Assembly (NCBI GenBank): GCA_963539695.1
Contig: CAUTOC010000003.1
Coordinates: 1 to 64,000 of the forward strand
Reading direction: 5' to 3'
DNA: 64,000 nt
Origin: Catonella sp963539695
GTDB taxonomy: Bacteria > Bacillota > Clostridia > Lachnospirales > Lachnospiraceae
The notes beneath the pieces are model-generated. The model worked only from the letters and a program-made list of their open reading frames with translations, did not search any database and was not told where the DNA came from. How positions within the stretch are numbered: the first letter of the stretch is position 1; each line of letters starts with the position of its first letter. This document shows positions 9,076-17,855 of this stretch, one piece after another. Both the position numbers and the translations under genes were made by a program.

Positions 9076-10224
9076 TTGAATACCTTATTTATATCAGAAA
9101 TGCGTTTTCCAGAAGGTAATGCAGCCGGAGTTTTGAGATTAAAAAATATAGTAGCGATGTTTAAGACGCAAGGAGATTCAGTATTTGTACTTGCTAAAGG
9201 ATCATATACAGGCAAAGCAATAAGAAACTTTGATGAAATTTCTTATATATCCCTTAGAAGCAAAGGGAATAATTATATTTCAAGAGCTTTTGATTTGTAT
9301 TCATTTTATTGGAGGGTTAAGAATTTTTTAAATATTTCTGAAATAAAATGGGATAAAATTGTTATATATACAGTAAATAATAAGGTGACAGAATTCGTGA
9401 AAAAATATGCTATGAAACATAATATAAAACTTTATATTGATTGTGATGAATGGTATTCACCGGAAGAGTTTAAAAAAGGTATACAAGATAAAAGTTATAA
9501 GGCAAATAATAAACTTATAACTGAGATAATAGATAAAAATTTTTCTGTAATTGCAATAAGTAGTTATTTGAGGAGTTATTTTACAGCAAAAGGCATTAAT
9601 GCAGTAAGAATTCCGGTGACTATGGACATGAGAACTATAAAACCTGTATTATCAAGAAATAATGAGAAAAGATTATTTTTGTATGCTGGCAGTCCTGGAG
9701 GAAAAGATCCATTAAATAAAATGATAGATAGTTTTAGATTGTTATCAGAAAATGATAAAAATAAAGTGGAGTTTTGGATTTTAGGTGTGGATTGGACATG
9801 GATTAAGAAGAAATATAGTTATACGAAAAATGAATGTAATGAAATGTCAAATTTTATCAAACCCTTTGGAATTGTCACTAGAGATGAAGTTGTTAAAAAA
9901 CTTTGCATTGTAGATTTTACAATATTAATAAGGCCGGAAGGACTTAGATATACAAAGGCAGGATTTCCGACAAAAGTAGTGGAAAGTCTCTCTTATGGTA
10001 CTCCGGTTATTGTAAATTTGACTTCGGATTTAGGGAAATATATAATAGATGGTAAAAATGGGTTTATAGTAAAGGATTGTTCAAGTGAGGAGTTGAGAAT
10101 TGTGATTGAGAGAGTGATAAAGCATGAATATACCCAATCAATTTATAGTAATGCAAGAGAACTGGCAGAAAAGAGTTTTGATTATAGAAAGTTTGTTGGT
10201 AAATTAACAGAAATTAAAATATAA
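9076..10224 (+). CDS. GT4-like glycosyltransferase
   Basis: A 382-residue GT-B glycosyltransferase, using TTG 9076 as start. TTG 9076 has AAGGA ten bases upstream and puts the first beta strand (NTLFISEMRFPEGNAAG) at the N-terminus as usual for the family. A second TTG at 9049 would add nine residues inside the previous gene. The donor domain shows YAGSPGGKDPLNKMI and KAGFPTKVVESLSYGTPVI. It is the last gene of the tightly packed pse block. About 110 non-coding bases follow. Confidence 0.72.
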   Translation: MNTLFISEMRFPEGNAAGVLRLKNIVAMFKTQGDSVFVLAKGSYTGKAIRNFDEISYISLRSKGNNYISRAFDLYSFYWRVKNFLNISEIKWDKIVIYTVNNKVTEFVKKYAMKHNIKLYIDCDEWYSPEEFKKGIQDKSYKANNKLITEIIDKNFSVIAISSYLRSYFTAKGINAVRIPVTMDMRTIKPVLSRNNEKRLFLYAGSPGGKDPLNKMIDSFRLLSENDKNKVEFWILGVDWTWIKKKYSYTKNECNEMSNFIKPFGIVTRDEVVKKLCIVDFTILIRPEGLRYTKAGFPTKVVESLSYGTPVIVNLTSDLGKYIIDGKNGFIVKDCSSEELRIVIERVIKHEYTQSIYSNARELAEKSFDYRKFVGKLTEIKI

Positions 10225-10284
10225 TTATTGGCTAATGGTTTAGGCTGAATAATAGGAGCATTGCTTTAATTTTAAAATGATGTA

Positions 10285-10293
10285 TGATATAAT
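10285..10293 (+). promoter_or_regulatory. Possible extended -10 promoter
   Basis: TGATATAAT is a perfect extended -10 (TGnTATAAT) in the gap after the second GT4 gene. No good -35 sits at 17 bases, which is tolerable for extended -10 promoters. It would drive the downstream decoration genes separately from the pse operon. The very AT-rich context raises the chance of coincidence. Confidence 0.35.
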
Positions 10294-10338
10294 CGTATAG
10301 TTTTTAAAAGTTTATAGATAAGAGATAGGTAAAGAAGT

Positions 10339-11076
10339 ATGAGTATAATATAAGTTGAATATATTGTTTTTGTTGCTGTTTTGTTACTTTTATATTGGAA
10401 TATACCTGCAAGATTTCAATGGATAGTTTTGCTTGTAGCAAGTATAATATTTTATATTTTTAATGCACCTATATATACCTTTGTGTATATAGGAATTTCC
10501 CTTGTATCAGTATACTTTGCTATAAGATATTTTGATATTCCTATGACAAGCTTTGACGAATATAGTAATTTAGATAAAGAAGCTGTATTTGGTAAAACTA
10601 CTGTGCTTAACTTATATAGGAGGTCAAAATTACATTCAGAAAATATATTTAAGGATAAAGATAAAATTATTATAAAAGAAAATATATTAGAAAATATTAT
10701 ATCATTAGCAAAAGAAAAGAAAAATACCAAATTTTATCTGTATTTTACACCATATAGTGTACTTTATTGGGACGATCTTATAAGAAGGGGAGATTTGGAT
10801 AGAACTTTAGAAACACTAAAAATAGTAATTAAAGATTTGCTTGAGGTAGATAATATAAGATTGTATTATTTTTCAAATAATACAGAAATAACCACTAATT
10901 TTGATAATTATAAGGATACTGTTCATTATGGAGAATGGGTAAACTCGTATATTATAAAGGCTATTAGCAAAGGGGAAAATTTGCTTACAAAAGATAATTA
11001 TATGGATTACTTAAATAAAACAAGGGAGATTTATACAAACTATGACTATAAATCATTACTTAATTCAAATTATTAA
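10339..11076 (+). pseudogene. Decayed MBOAT/SGNH fusion remnant (nonsense codon plus internal deletion)
   Basis: From ATG 10339 the frame reads MSII, then TAA at 10351, then continues open as a typical MBOAT acyltransferase N-terminus (two hydrophobic helices, FQWIVLLVASIIFYIF). Around residue 60 it switches to sequence homologous to the C-terminal half of the SGNH-like protein at 12595-13656. Matching blocks include VFGKTTVLNLY versus FGKDIVLNNY, PYSVLYW in both, and DNYKDTVHY versus DNYKDTTHY. I read this as a former MBOAT + SGNH gene pair, in the same order as the pair just downstream, collapsed by one deletion and then carrying a premature stop. A rare internal start could express the 231-residue remainder, but it lacks the MBOAT catalytic region and the SGNH serine. 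Confidence 0.78.
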
Positions 11077-11151
11077 CAAAATATTTTACCTAATATCGTA
11101 ATATATTCACAGAATGAAAATAGTTATAAATATAATTGGAAAGAGGGAAAA

Positions 11152-12574
11152 ATGGTCTTTTCATCATATCTTTTTATCTGTATTTTTTTGCCAATAACTT
11201 TAGGAGTATATTATTTACTCTCAAAATTGGACAATGATATATATCAGAGACTTTTTTTGATTACAGCTTCATTGGTGTTTTATGGTTATCAAAATACTTA
11301 TTATTTGCTGCTTATAATATTTTCAGTGATTATTAATTACATGTTATCATATTTTATGACAGTAAATCATATAGCAGCAAAACCTATACTTATACTGGGT
11401 ATTGTTTTTGATATACTATTGTTAGGATATTTTAAATATTTCAATTTTATATTGGATAATATTAATTTTGTTTTCAAAACATCATATTTTGTGGAGAAAA
11501 TAATGTTACCTTTAGGTATAAGTTTCTTTACTTTTCAGCAGTTGTCATTTTTGATTTCCATATACAAAAAAGAACAAAAATTAGGAAGATTTATAGATTA
11601 TAGTTTGTTTGTAGTTTTTTTTCCGCAGTTAGTTGCAGGACCTATAGTGCTTTATAATGAGATGATTCCGCAGTTTGCAAAGAAAAGCATAAGATATTAT
11701 AATCCAAAAAATTTTTCAAGGGGAATTTATATATTTTCAATGGGATTATTTAAAAAAGCGGTCATAGCTGATACTTTAGCACTTTTTGTAAATAATGGTT
11801 TTGGTATGGAAAATGTGGGTTTGATACCTGCTTGGATTACAGTTTTTAGCTATACTTTTCAGTTGTACTTTGATTTTTCAGGATATTGTGATATGGCGAT
11901 TGGGATTGGAAGAATGTTTAATGTTAAGCTTCCAATTAATTTTGATTCACCCTATAAGTCAGCTAGTATAAGTGAATTTTGGAGACGCTGGCATATTACT
12001 CTTGGAAGGGCTTTAGGAACATATATATATCATCCGCTGGGGGGGAATAGAAAAGGATTGATTAGAACCTGTACTAATCTAATGATTACTTTTTTTATAA
12101 GTGGACTTTGGCATGGAGCCGAATGGACGTTTGTAATATGGGGGGGGGGTACATGGATTTGTAGTAGTTATAGAGAAGGTATTTGCCGGTAAGCTTGAAA
12201 AAATTCCATATATTTTAAGGGTGAGTGTAACATTTATTTTAGTAAATTTATTTTGGGTTTTATTTAGAGCAGAGAGTTTTTTGGAAGCTATAAAGCTATA
12301 TAGAGGGATGATTAATTTTAGATATATAGGGTTGTTTGACTTAAAAGATATAGTGTTTGATAGCATTATTAATTTTCCGACTATTGTAGATATGATATAT
12401 ATAATTGGAATATTGATAGTTTTATTTATTATTATATTCAGGACTAAGGATAGCTATACTATGTTAGAAGAATATAGACCGACATATAAGAGTGTATTAA
12501 TTGCTATAATGTTGTTTTGTGTATCTTTGATATTTATATCTAAAGAAAGTGTATTTATTTATTTTAATTTTTAG
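11152..12574 (+). CDS. MBOAT-family membrane O-acyltransferase, frameshifted at a G10 tract
   Basis: DltB/AlgI-like polytopic enzyme that transfers acyl groups to extracytoplasmic glycans. Conserved blocks are FPQLVAGPIV, QLYFDFSGYCDMAIG, FWRRWHITLG and the catalytic histidine in GLWHGAEW (His321). Ten residues after that histidine a run of ten G (12140-12149) shifts the frame, giving an altered tail ending at 12192 (346 residues). The remaining ~120 residues, with about three helices and the FWVLFRAESF segment, continue in another frame to 12574. With nine G the whole reads as one 473-residue protein containing the usual WGGVHG motif. AAAGAGGG precedes the start. The partner SGNH gene lies 20 bases downstream. 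Likely phase-variable and OFF here. Confidence 0.82.
12140..12149 (+). repeat. Poly-G tract, 10 G, in MBOAT gene
   Basis: Ten consecutive G in AT-rich coding sequence. Nine or twelve would keep the gene open and ten breaks it. A candidate slipped-strand mispairing site. Confidence 0.85.
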
Positions 12575-12594
12575 ATTAATTATAAGGGGCTGAA

Positions 12595-13656
12595 ATGGAA
12601 AAAAGTATTGATGATAGAAAATGGATAAAAGTATTTGTTATAGGTTTATCATTATTTATTTTAATAGTGTCTATAATAGTTTATATTATAGATCCATATT
12701 TTCAATATAGAGTAAAGGATAATCAGTATTTCCTAAGTGGTCGATTTGTAAGTGCAGGTTTACTAAAAAATTATAATTATGACACTTTAATTGCAGGTTC
12801 ATCAATGACTCAGAACTTTAAGATGGATAAATTCAGAGAAAAACTTGGAGTTATGCCATTACATATAGGTTTAGGAGGAATGAAAAGTTCTGAGATGCTT
12901 GAAGTAGTTAATCTTGCTGAATATGTAGGTAAAGCAGATACATATTTTTTGTGTATAGATCTTTCTAACTTTATATCTAACACTGAAAGCGAACTTTACA
13001 AATATCTATTAAAGGATGATGTATTATCAAAATTAAGATATTCTTTATCCTATGAGGCATGGTTAAGGTTTATGCCGGTAGATATAGTACTTTCTTCAGC
13101 AAAAAAAATGGGTATTGATTTGCCTCATAAATTTACAAGTAGTATGAGTATTGATGATTTGGAAAATTGGAATGATGATTATAAATTTGGAAAAGATATA
13201 GTGTTAAATAATTATAAAAATTCAGCTTTTTCTGTATCGAAGGTTGATAATACAGATTTATTGAATAATATGAAAATTAATATCGATAAATTTTTGGATG
13301 AATTGCAGATAGAGGATAAGATTGTAAATTTCTTTTTCCCGCCATATTCAGTATTGTATTGGGTTAATGCACAGAAAGAAGGATATTTTGAGAGTTACTT
13401 AGAAGCAAAAAAATATTTTGTGGAAAAGGCTACTGCAAAAGGTTATAATATATTTGATTTTCAGATAGATGAACTTACTATGAATTTAGATAATTATAAA
13501 GATACTACACACTATAAACAAGAAATAAATGACTGGATGATAGAATGTTTTGCAAATTTAGAGAATAAAGTAAATATAAATTCTGCAAATGAATATGGAA
13601 ATAAATTAAAGAGCAATATAGAAAAATTTAAATTGGAGCTAATCAAATTAGACTAG
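12595..13656 (+). CDS. Membrane-anchored SGNH/GDSL-like protein, MBOAT partner (DltD/AlgJ-like role)
   Basis: A 353-residue protein with one N-terminal membrane helix (about residues 12-34) and an extracytoplasmic domain. It carries AGSSMT at residues 67-72, placing Ser70 at the SGNH nucleophile position, and KDTTHY near the C-terminus, with Asp303 and His306 as the DxxH pair. DltD uses a comparable GSS...DxxH arrangement beside the MBOAT DltB. It follows the MBOAT gene by 20 bases and has a paralogous remnant upstream (10339-11076). I infer that it completes O-acyl transfer to the glycan after the MBOAT step. It shows no sign of damage, unlike its neighbours. Confidence 0.68.
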   Translation: MEKSIDDRKWIKVFVIGLSLFILIVSIIVYIIDPYFQYRVKDNQYFLSGRFVSAGLLKNYNYDTLIAGSSMTQNFKMDKFREKLGVMPLHIGLGGMKSSEMLEVVNLAEYVGKADTYFLCIDLSNFISNTESELYKYLLKDDVLSKLRYSLSYEAWLRFMPVDIVLSSAKKMGIDLPHKFTSSMSIDDLENWNDDYKFGKDIVLNNYKNSAFSVSKVDNTDLLNNMKINIDKFLDELQIEDKIVNFFFPPYSVLYWVNAQKEGYFESYLEAKKYFVEKATAKGYNIFDFQIDELTMNLDNYKDTTHYKQEINDWMIECFANLENKVNINSANEYGNKLKSNIEKFKLELIKLD

Positions 13657-13671
13657 AAAGGTTATAAAATT

Positions 13672-14104
13672 ATGAACTGCTATTCAATTCAAGATTTATC
13701 CATTGGCATAAAAGAAACTTTTATCGTAGAAATCATCCCTGATTTATTTGACAAATTTAAAGAAATAACAGGAGATATCAATCCTTTACATAATGATGAA
13801 GAATTTGTGAAAAAATTAGGGGGGGGGGTATAAAGGAAGAGTAGCATTTGGGATGTTAACAGCGTCATTCCTTTCTACTTTAGCAGGCGTATACCTTCCG
13901 GGAGAACGCAGTCTAATACATTCTGTAGAAATAAAGTTTACAAAACCTGTATACATAGGTGACACATTAAATGTCAGTGGAGAGGTTACAGAGATTAATG
14001 ATACAGTTAATCAGATAGTATTAAAAGTTGAAATAAAAAATCAAAATGGCGAAAAAGTACTTAAAGGAAAAATGAAAGTGGGGTTTTTAGATGAAAGAAA
14101 GTAA
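13672..14104 (+). CDS. MaoC-like (R)-hydratase, frameshifted at a G10 tract
   Basis: A single hot-dog-fold MaoC dehydratase/hydratase. The first part (ATG 13672, MNCYSIQDLSIG start, GDINPLHNDEEF with the conserved Asp/His hydratase pair) runs to a stop at 13833, just after ten G (13819-13828). The second part (YKGRVAFGMLTASFLSTLAG, YLPGERSLIHSVEIKF) is in another frame to 14104. With nine G the parts join exactly into a 143-residue protein of normal family length. It overlaps the next gene, a short-chain reductase, by 14 bases. Members act on enoyl/3-hydroxyacyl thioesters. Here a 3-hydroxyacyl group for glycan decoration is the likely product. Likely phase-variable and OFF. Confidence 0.8.
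13819..13828 (+). repeat. Poly-G tract, 10 G, in MaoC gene
   Basis: Ten consecutive G. Nine restore the MaoC frame and ten give a TAA five bases later. A candidate slippage site. Confidence 0.85.
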
Positions 14105-14822
14105 GATATTATTGATTACAGGGGGGTCTTCAAGTGTTGGTATAGAACTGGTATCTGAAATAGAAAAAGACTATAGCACAATTTGGGTACATTATAATAA
14201 TAGTGTAGATAGGGTCAATGAACTAAGAGGTAGATTAGGAGAGAAAATAAAACCCGTTAAGGCTGATTTTTCTAAAGAGGAGGATGTAATAGAACTAATA
14301 AATACTATAACCGAATCTAAAGAGATTCCTGACCATATTGTACATCTTGCGGCTATCAAGAGTGAAAATAAAAAATTCCATAAGTTTAATTGGAGTGAAT
14401 ATCAGAATATGGCAGATAGTTCTGTTAAGCCCATAGTATTGATTTTAAAGAAATTTTTACCGGTAATGTCTAAAAATAATTATGGAAAAGTAGTTTTTAT
14501 GCTTTCATCATTTGTAGGAGGTGCCATACCTAAGTATCAGAGTCCCTATATTGTATCTAAATATGCTTTATATGGACTTATGCGTAATCTGGCAGCAGAA
14601 TATATTGAAAAAGGCGTAACAGCAAATGCAGTTTCGCCTGATATGATAGATACCGGATTTATAGATAATATTCCTGATATAATAAAGACACAGAATGCAG
14701 AAAATAGTCCTATTAAGAGAAATCTGACTGTGCAAGATGTAATTCCGACATTTAAGTATCTGCTTTCTGATGGTGCTGATACGGTGTATGGACAAAATAT
14801 AGTAATTATGGGGAAGTTGTAG
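14091..14822 (+). CDS. Short-chain dehydrogenase/reductase, FabG-like
   Basis: A 243-residue SDR with the N-terminal LLITGGSSSVGIELV cofactor loop and the YIVSKYALYGL catalytic Tyr-x3-Lys near residue 156, preceded by a conserved serine (MLSSFVGG). Length and motifs fit an NADPH-dependent 3-oxoacyl-thioester or sugar ketoreductase. It starts inside the end of the MaoC gene, so the pair probably makes one product. I infer a 3-hydroxyacyl group on a carrier protein or CoA. A six-G run at 14121-14126 encodes the TGG of the cofactor loop and is in frame. It is shorter than the tracts that break the neighbouring genes. Confidence 0.8.
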   Translation: MKESKILLITGGSSSVGIELVSEIEKDYSTIWVHYNNSVDRVNELRGRLGEKIKPVKADFSKEEDVIELINTITESKEIPDHIVHLAAIKSENKKFHKFNWSEYQNMADSSVKPIVLILKKFLPVMSKNNYGKVVFMLSSFVGGAIPKYQSPYIVSKYALYGLMRNLAAEYIEKGVTANAVSPDMIDTGFIDNIPDIIKTQNAENSPIKRNLTVQDVIPTFKYLLSDGADTVYGQNIVIMGKL

Positions 14823-14899
14823 AGTGAAATAATATGTTTTGTAGTTAGTGCAAAATACGAAGTAGATGAAGTATATATAAGATTACAAAAGGAAACAAA

Positions 14900-15848
14900 A
14901 TGAATAAAAAAATAGTTATACTTATACCTTGTTATAACGAAGTTATGACCATTGGGAAGGTAGTTAGTGATTTTAAGAAAGAAATCCCTGAAGCTGAGGT
15001 TATAGTATATGATAACAATTCTTCAGATGGTACAGATGAAGTGGCAAGAAAAGCAGGAGCTACAGTTTTCTATGAGCATAGACAAGGTAAGGGGAATGTC
15101 GTGAGGTCTATGTTTAGAAATATTAACGCTGATTGCTATGTACTTGTTGATGGTGATGATACTTATCCGGCTTCTACAGTAAAGGAACTTATAAAACCGG
15201 TTCTTGATAACGGAGCGGAGATGGTAGTTGGGGATAGATTATCAACAACCTATTTTACAGAAAATAAGAGAGTTTTTCATAATTTTGGGAATAAATTAGT
15301 AAAGAATTTGATTAATAGGCTTTTTAATGGCTCTGTTAATGATATAATGACTGGCTATAGAGCATTTAGCAAGTCATTTGTTAAGAGTTTTCCGGTTGTA
15401 TCAAAGGGATTTGAAATAGAAACAGAAATGACTATACATGCCTTGGATAAAAACATGTATGTAGTTGAAGTACCTATTGAATACAAAGATAGACCTGAAG
15501 GAAGCGTGTCAAAGCTAAACACGGTACAAGATGGAATAAAGGTTATTAGAACTATTGCTAAGTTGTTTAGAGATTATAAACCATTTGTATTTTTCTCATT
15601 AGTAAGTATTTTGGTGTTTTTATTTGGACTGATATTTTTCATAGGTGTGTTAATAGAATATTTTGAAACAGGATTGGTTACAAAAATCCCTACATTAATC
15701 GTATCTTCGTTAATTATGTGGGGGGGGGGTATCACTATGGTTGGCAGGAGTAATACTCCATGTAATTGTAGGAAAGCATAGACAATTATTTGAATTGCAA
15801 ATGAATATTTTGAATGAAATTGATAAAGTAAAAGATAAAAACGATTAA
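14900..15848 (+). CDS. GtrB/DPM1-like polyprenyl-phosphate glycosyltransferase, frameshifted at a G10 tract
   Basis: GT2 enzyme with LIPCYNEVMTIGKV at the N-terminus, DNNSSDGTDEVA, the metal site VDGDDTYP and GYRAFSK, followed by two C-terminal membrane helices. Such proteins transfer a sugar from a nucleotide donor to polyprenyl phosphate. Ten G at 15720-15729 shift the frame inside the second helix, so the protein as read ends at 15781 (293 residues) with an aberrant tail. With nine G it continues as WGGVSLWLAGVILHV and the family tail RQLFELQMNIL, ending at 15848 (315 residues). The catalytic domain is intact either way, so the OFF form may be mislocalised or unstable. AAAGGA precedes the start. 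Confidence 0.82.
15720..15729 (+). repeat. Poly-G tract, 10 G, in GtrB-like gene
   Basis: Ten consecutive G. Nine restore the second transmembrane helix and the conserved tail. A candidate slippage site. Confidence 0.85.
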
Positions 15849-15869
15849 TTGTATTAAGGAGAAGCATTT

Positions 15870-16437
15870 ATGAAAAACTGGAATATATTGGATAAATTAA
15901 TTGCAAAGCTTAGGTACAGTCAGGTAAATAAATATGTAATAAAAGGTAATACAATAGTTGATATTGGATGTGGAAGAGAAGCAGAATTTCTGATGTCACA
16001 TAAGGATAAGATAAATAAGGGAATTGGATTTGATTTTCGTATTGAAAATAAATACGAAGGAAACATATGTTTGAAAAATAATAGGGGGGGGGCAGTCTCT
16101 CCCGCTTCCTGATAATTCGGTCGATACTGTTTTTTTAAATGCGGTATTAGAACATTTAACAAATCCATATTCTGTACTAAAAGAGTGTAGAAGAATTCTG
16201 AAAGAGAATGGAAAAGTTGTAATGACAACGCCAACTAGGGCAGCAAAACCTGTTTTAGAAATTATGGCATTTAAGTTACATATTATAAATGAAGATGAAA
16301 TTTTAGAGCATCAACATTATTATAATAAGGCAGATGTGGTAAAGTTGGCATCTGAAATTGGATTTAAATTAGAAAAATATAAATTTTTTGAATTTTTTAT
16401 GAACAGTTTGATTGTTTATAGTAAAAGATTGGAGTAA
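15870..16437 (+). CDS. Class I SAM-dependent methyltransferase, frameshifted at a G9 tract
   Basis: Small methyltransferase (Methyltransf_11 type). The first frame holds the SAM-binding loop NTIVDIGCGREAEFL (from about residue 27) and ends at 16112 after nine G (16084-16092). The other frame continues with LPLPDNSVDTVFLNAVLEHL, LKECRRILKENGKV and a C-terminal domain to 16437. Eight G would give one 188-residue protein. AAGGAG lies eight bases before the ATG. Its place between two membrane sugar-transfer genes suggests O-methylation of a glycan residue or of a glyceroyl-type substituent. Likely phase-variable and OFF. Confidence 0.8.
16084..16092 (+). repeat. Poly-G tract, 9 G, in methyltransferase gene
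   Basis: Nine consecutive G. Eight or eleven restore the methyltransferase frame. A candidate slippage site. Confidence 0.83.
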
Positions 16438-16460
16438 TTGTTAATAGAAGGGAAATTAAA

Positions 16461-17855
16461 GTGGAAAATAATAAAGAAAAATATATACATATTTTTGGTA
16501 TTATAGTATTTTCATTAACATTTGTCATATTGTTAATTATTTATGGAATCTGTTATACACCGGACTCTTATGGTTACTTGGCAATGGATATTATAAGGGA
16601 ACCTGTGTATCCGTTGTTTTTAGCAATATTAAGAAAGATTTTTGGAGAAGAAGTTTATCCTAAACTAACGGTAATTTTTCAAATTTTATTAGCAGTATAT
16701 GCAGTATTTTCTTTTTGTAAAAATATTACAAAGAGATTTAATATAAAAGGCAGATACATTGTTTGTGTGTATCTTTTATTGTATGTATATTATTTTATGG
16801 CACTTCCTCTTTATATGATAATTAAACTTGATTCTCCTCTGGTTACCTTTCCATTAACTATACTTACAGAAGGTGTAACATATAGTCTGTATTTATTATA
16901 TATTAAATCACTGATATTAGCAGGATGTGATGGGGATTATAAAAATTTATCTATAGCTATGGGCTATGCCTGTCTTATGTCACTTATAAGGGCAGGACTT
17001 ATGCCTACTATAATAGCTACAGTAATAGTAGGAATTTATATATCCATAACAAGAAAGAATAAGATAAAAAAATCTATAACTGTCTTTGGGATGGGTATAT
17101 TGGCTTTTGTGTTTATATTTATTTTTGAAAATGTATATTTTTTTATAGTTCATGGGTGCTTAATGACACATACCTATGGATCTGTTACAACTTTATCAAA
17201 TATAATGTATACAGCAGATGAGACAGATAAAGATAAAATTGAAGATGAGAGTCTGAAAGAAATTTTTATTGGGACATATAAAGAAATGTGTGAGAATAGC
17301 TGTGGATATAATGTAGAGCCTTGCTTAAATCTTATAGAGAGAGGTATACATATAGAAAAGTGTCATGATTTCATTAAGTTTACAGCTTTTGGAAATTCAA
17401 TAGGGAAGAAATATGATGAACTGAATATTGTCGGTGGAATAGAAAAAGGTATTTATAATGATAATATAGCAAGAAAATTGAGCAAAATTTTACTTAAAGC
17501 ACATGTTGGAAGGTGGTTGGAAGGATATATTTCACTGTGTATTCAGGGATATATAAGAACTGTTGCCTATGCTCCGCAAAGCCTTTTTATGAGAGTATTT
17601 ACTTGTATGGTAACAATTTTATATATTGGTGGATTAGTTTTATTAAGAAAAAATAAAGATATCATTACTTATCTGTTAATTACACTTTTGTCAATATTTG
17701 GTATAGTTTTATCAACTTCACTTGTAATTATGTGTATGACAAGATATATGGTTTATAATTTTGTTGTATTTTATACCGGGTTTATAATAATGTGGTGTAA
17801 TCGCAAAGAATGTTTAGACAGTATAAAAAGTAAAGTAGGTAAAGGCGGTGAATGA
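16461..17855 (+). CDS. Polytopic membrane protein, probable GT-C glycosyltransferase
   Basis: A 464-residue protein with roughly ten hydrophobic helices. An acidic first loop has TPDSYGYLAMD followed by REPVYPLFLAI (about residues 33-56). This layout, an Asp in the first outer loop and an Arg-x-PxYP element, is seen in GT-C enzymes that use polyprenyl-phosphate sugars outside the membrane. Start is GTG 16461 with AAGGGA upstream. It lies between the GtrB-like and GtrA genes and overlaps GtrA by four bases, so it fits the third member (Gtr transferase) of a three-gene glycan-modifying set. No family could be fixed by eye. Confidence 0.6.
   Translation: MENNKEKYIHIFGIIVFSLTFVILLIIYGICYTPDSYGYLAMDIIREPVYPLFLAILRKIFGEEVYPKLTVIFQILLAVYAVFSFCKNITKRFNIKGRYIVCVYLLLYVYYFMALPLYMIIKLDSPLVTFPLTILTEGVTYSLYLLYIKSLILAGCDGDYKNLSIAMGYACLMSLIRAGLMPTIIATVIVGIYISITRKNKIKKSITVFGMGILAFVFIFIFENVYFFIVHGCLMTHTYGSVTTLSNIMYTADETDKDKIEDESLKEIFIGTYKEMCENSCGYNVEPCLNLIERGIHIEKCHDFIKFTAFGNSIGKKYDELNIVGGIEKGIYNDNIARKLSKILLKAHVGRWLEGYISLCIQGYIRTVAYAPQSLFMRVFTCMVTILYIGGLVLLRKNKDIITYLLITLLSIFGIVLSTSLVIMCMTRYMVYNFVVFYTGFIIMWCNRKECLDSIKSKVGKGGE

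Noticed and set aside
12039..12045. Seven-G run in the MBOAT gene as a fifth switch
   Set aside because: It is in frame and encodes the conserved PLGGNRKG motif. Shorter tracts vary far less. The six-G runs at 14121 and in rpoB were set aside for the same reason.
12221..12574. Separate 117-residue membrane gene after the MBOAT
   Set aside because: It is the C-terminus of the MBOAT in the other frame, joined exactly by removing one G from the tract.
13853..14104. Separate 83-residue MaoC-like gene
   Set aside because: It is the second part of the MaoC gene, whose first part starts at 13672. The ATG at 13853 has no ribosome binding site.
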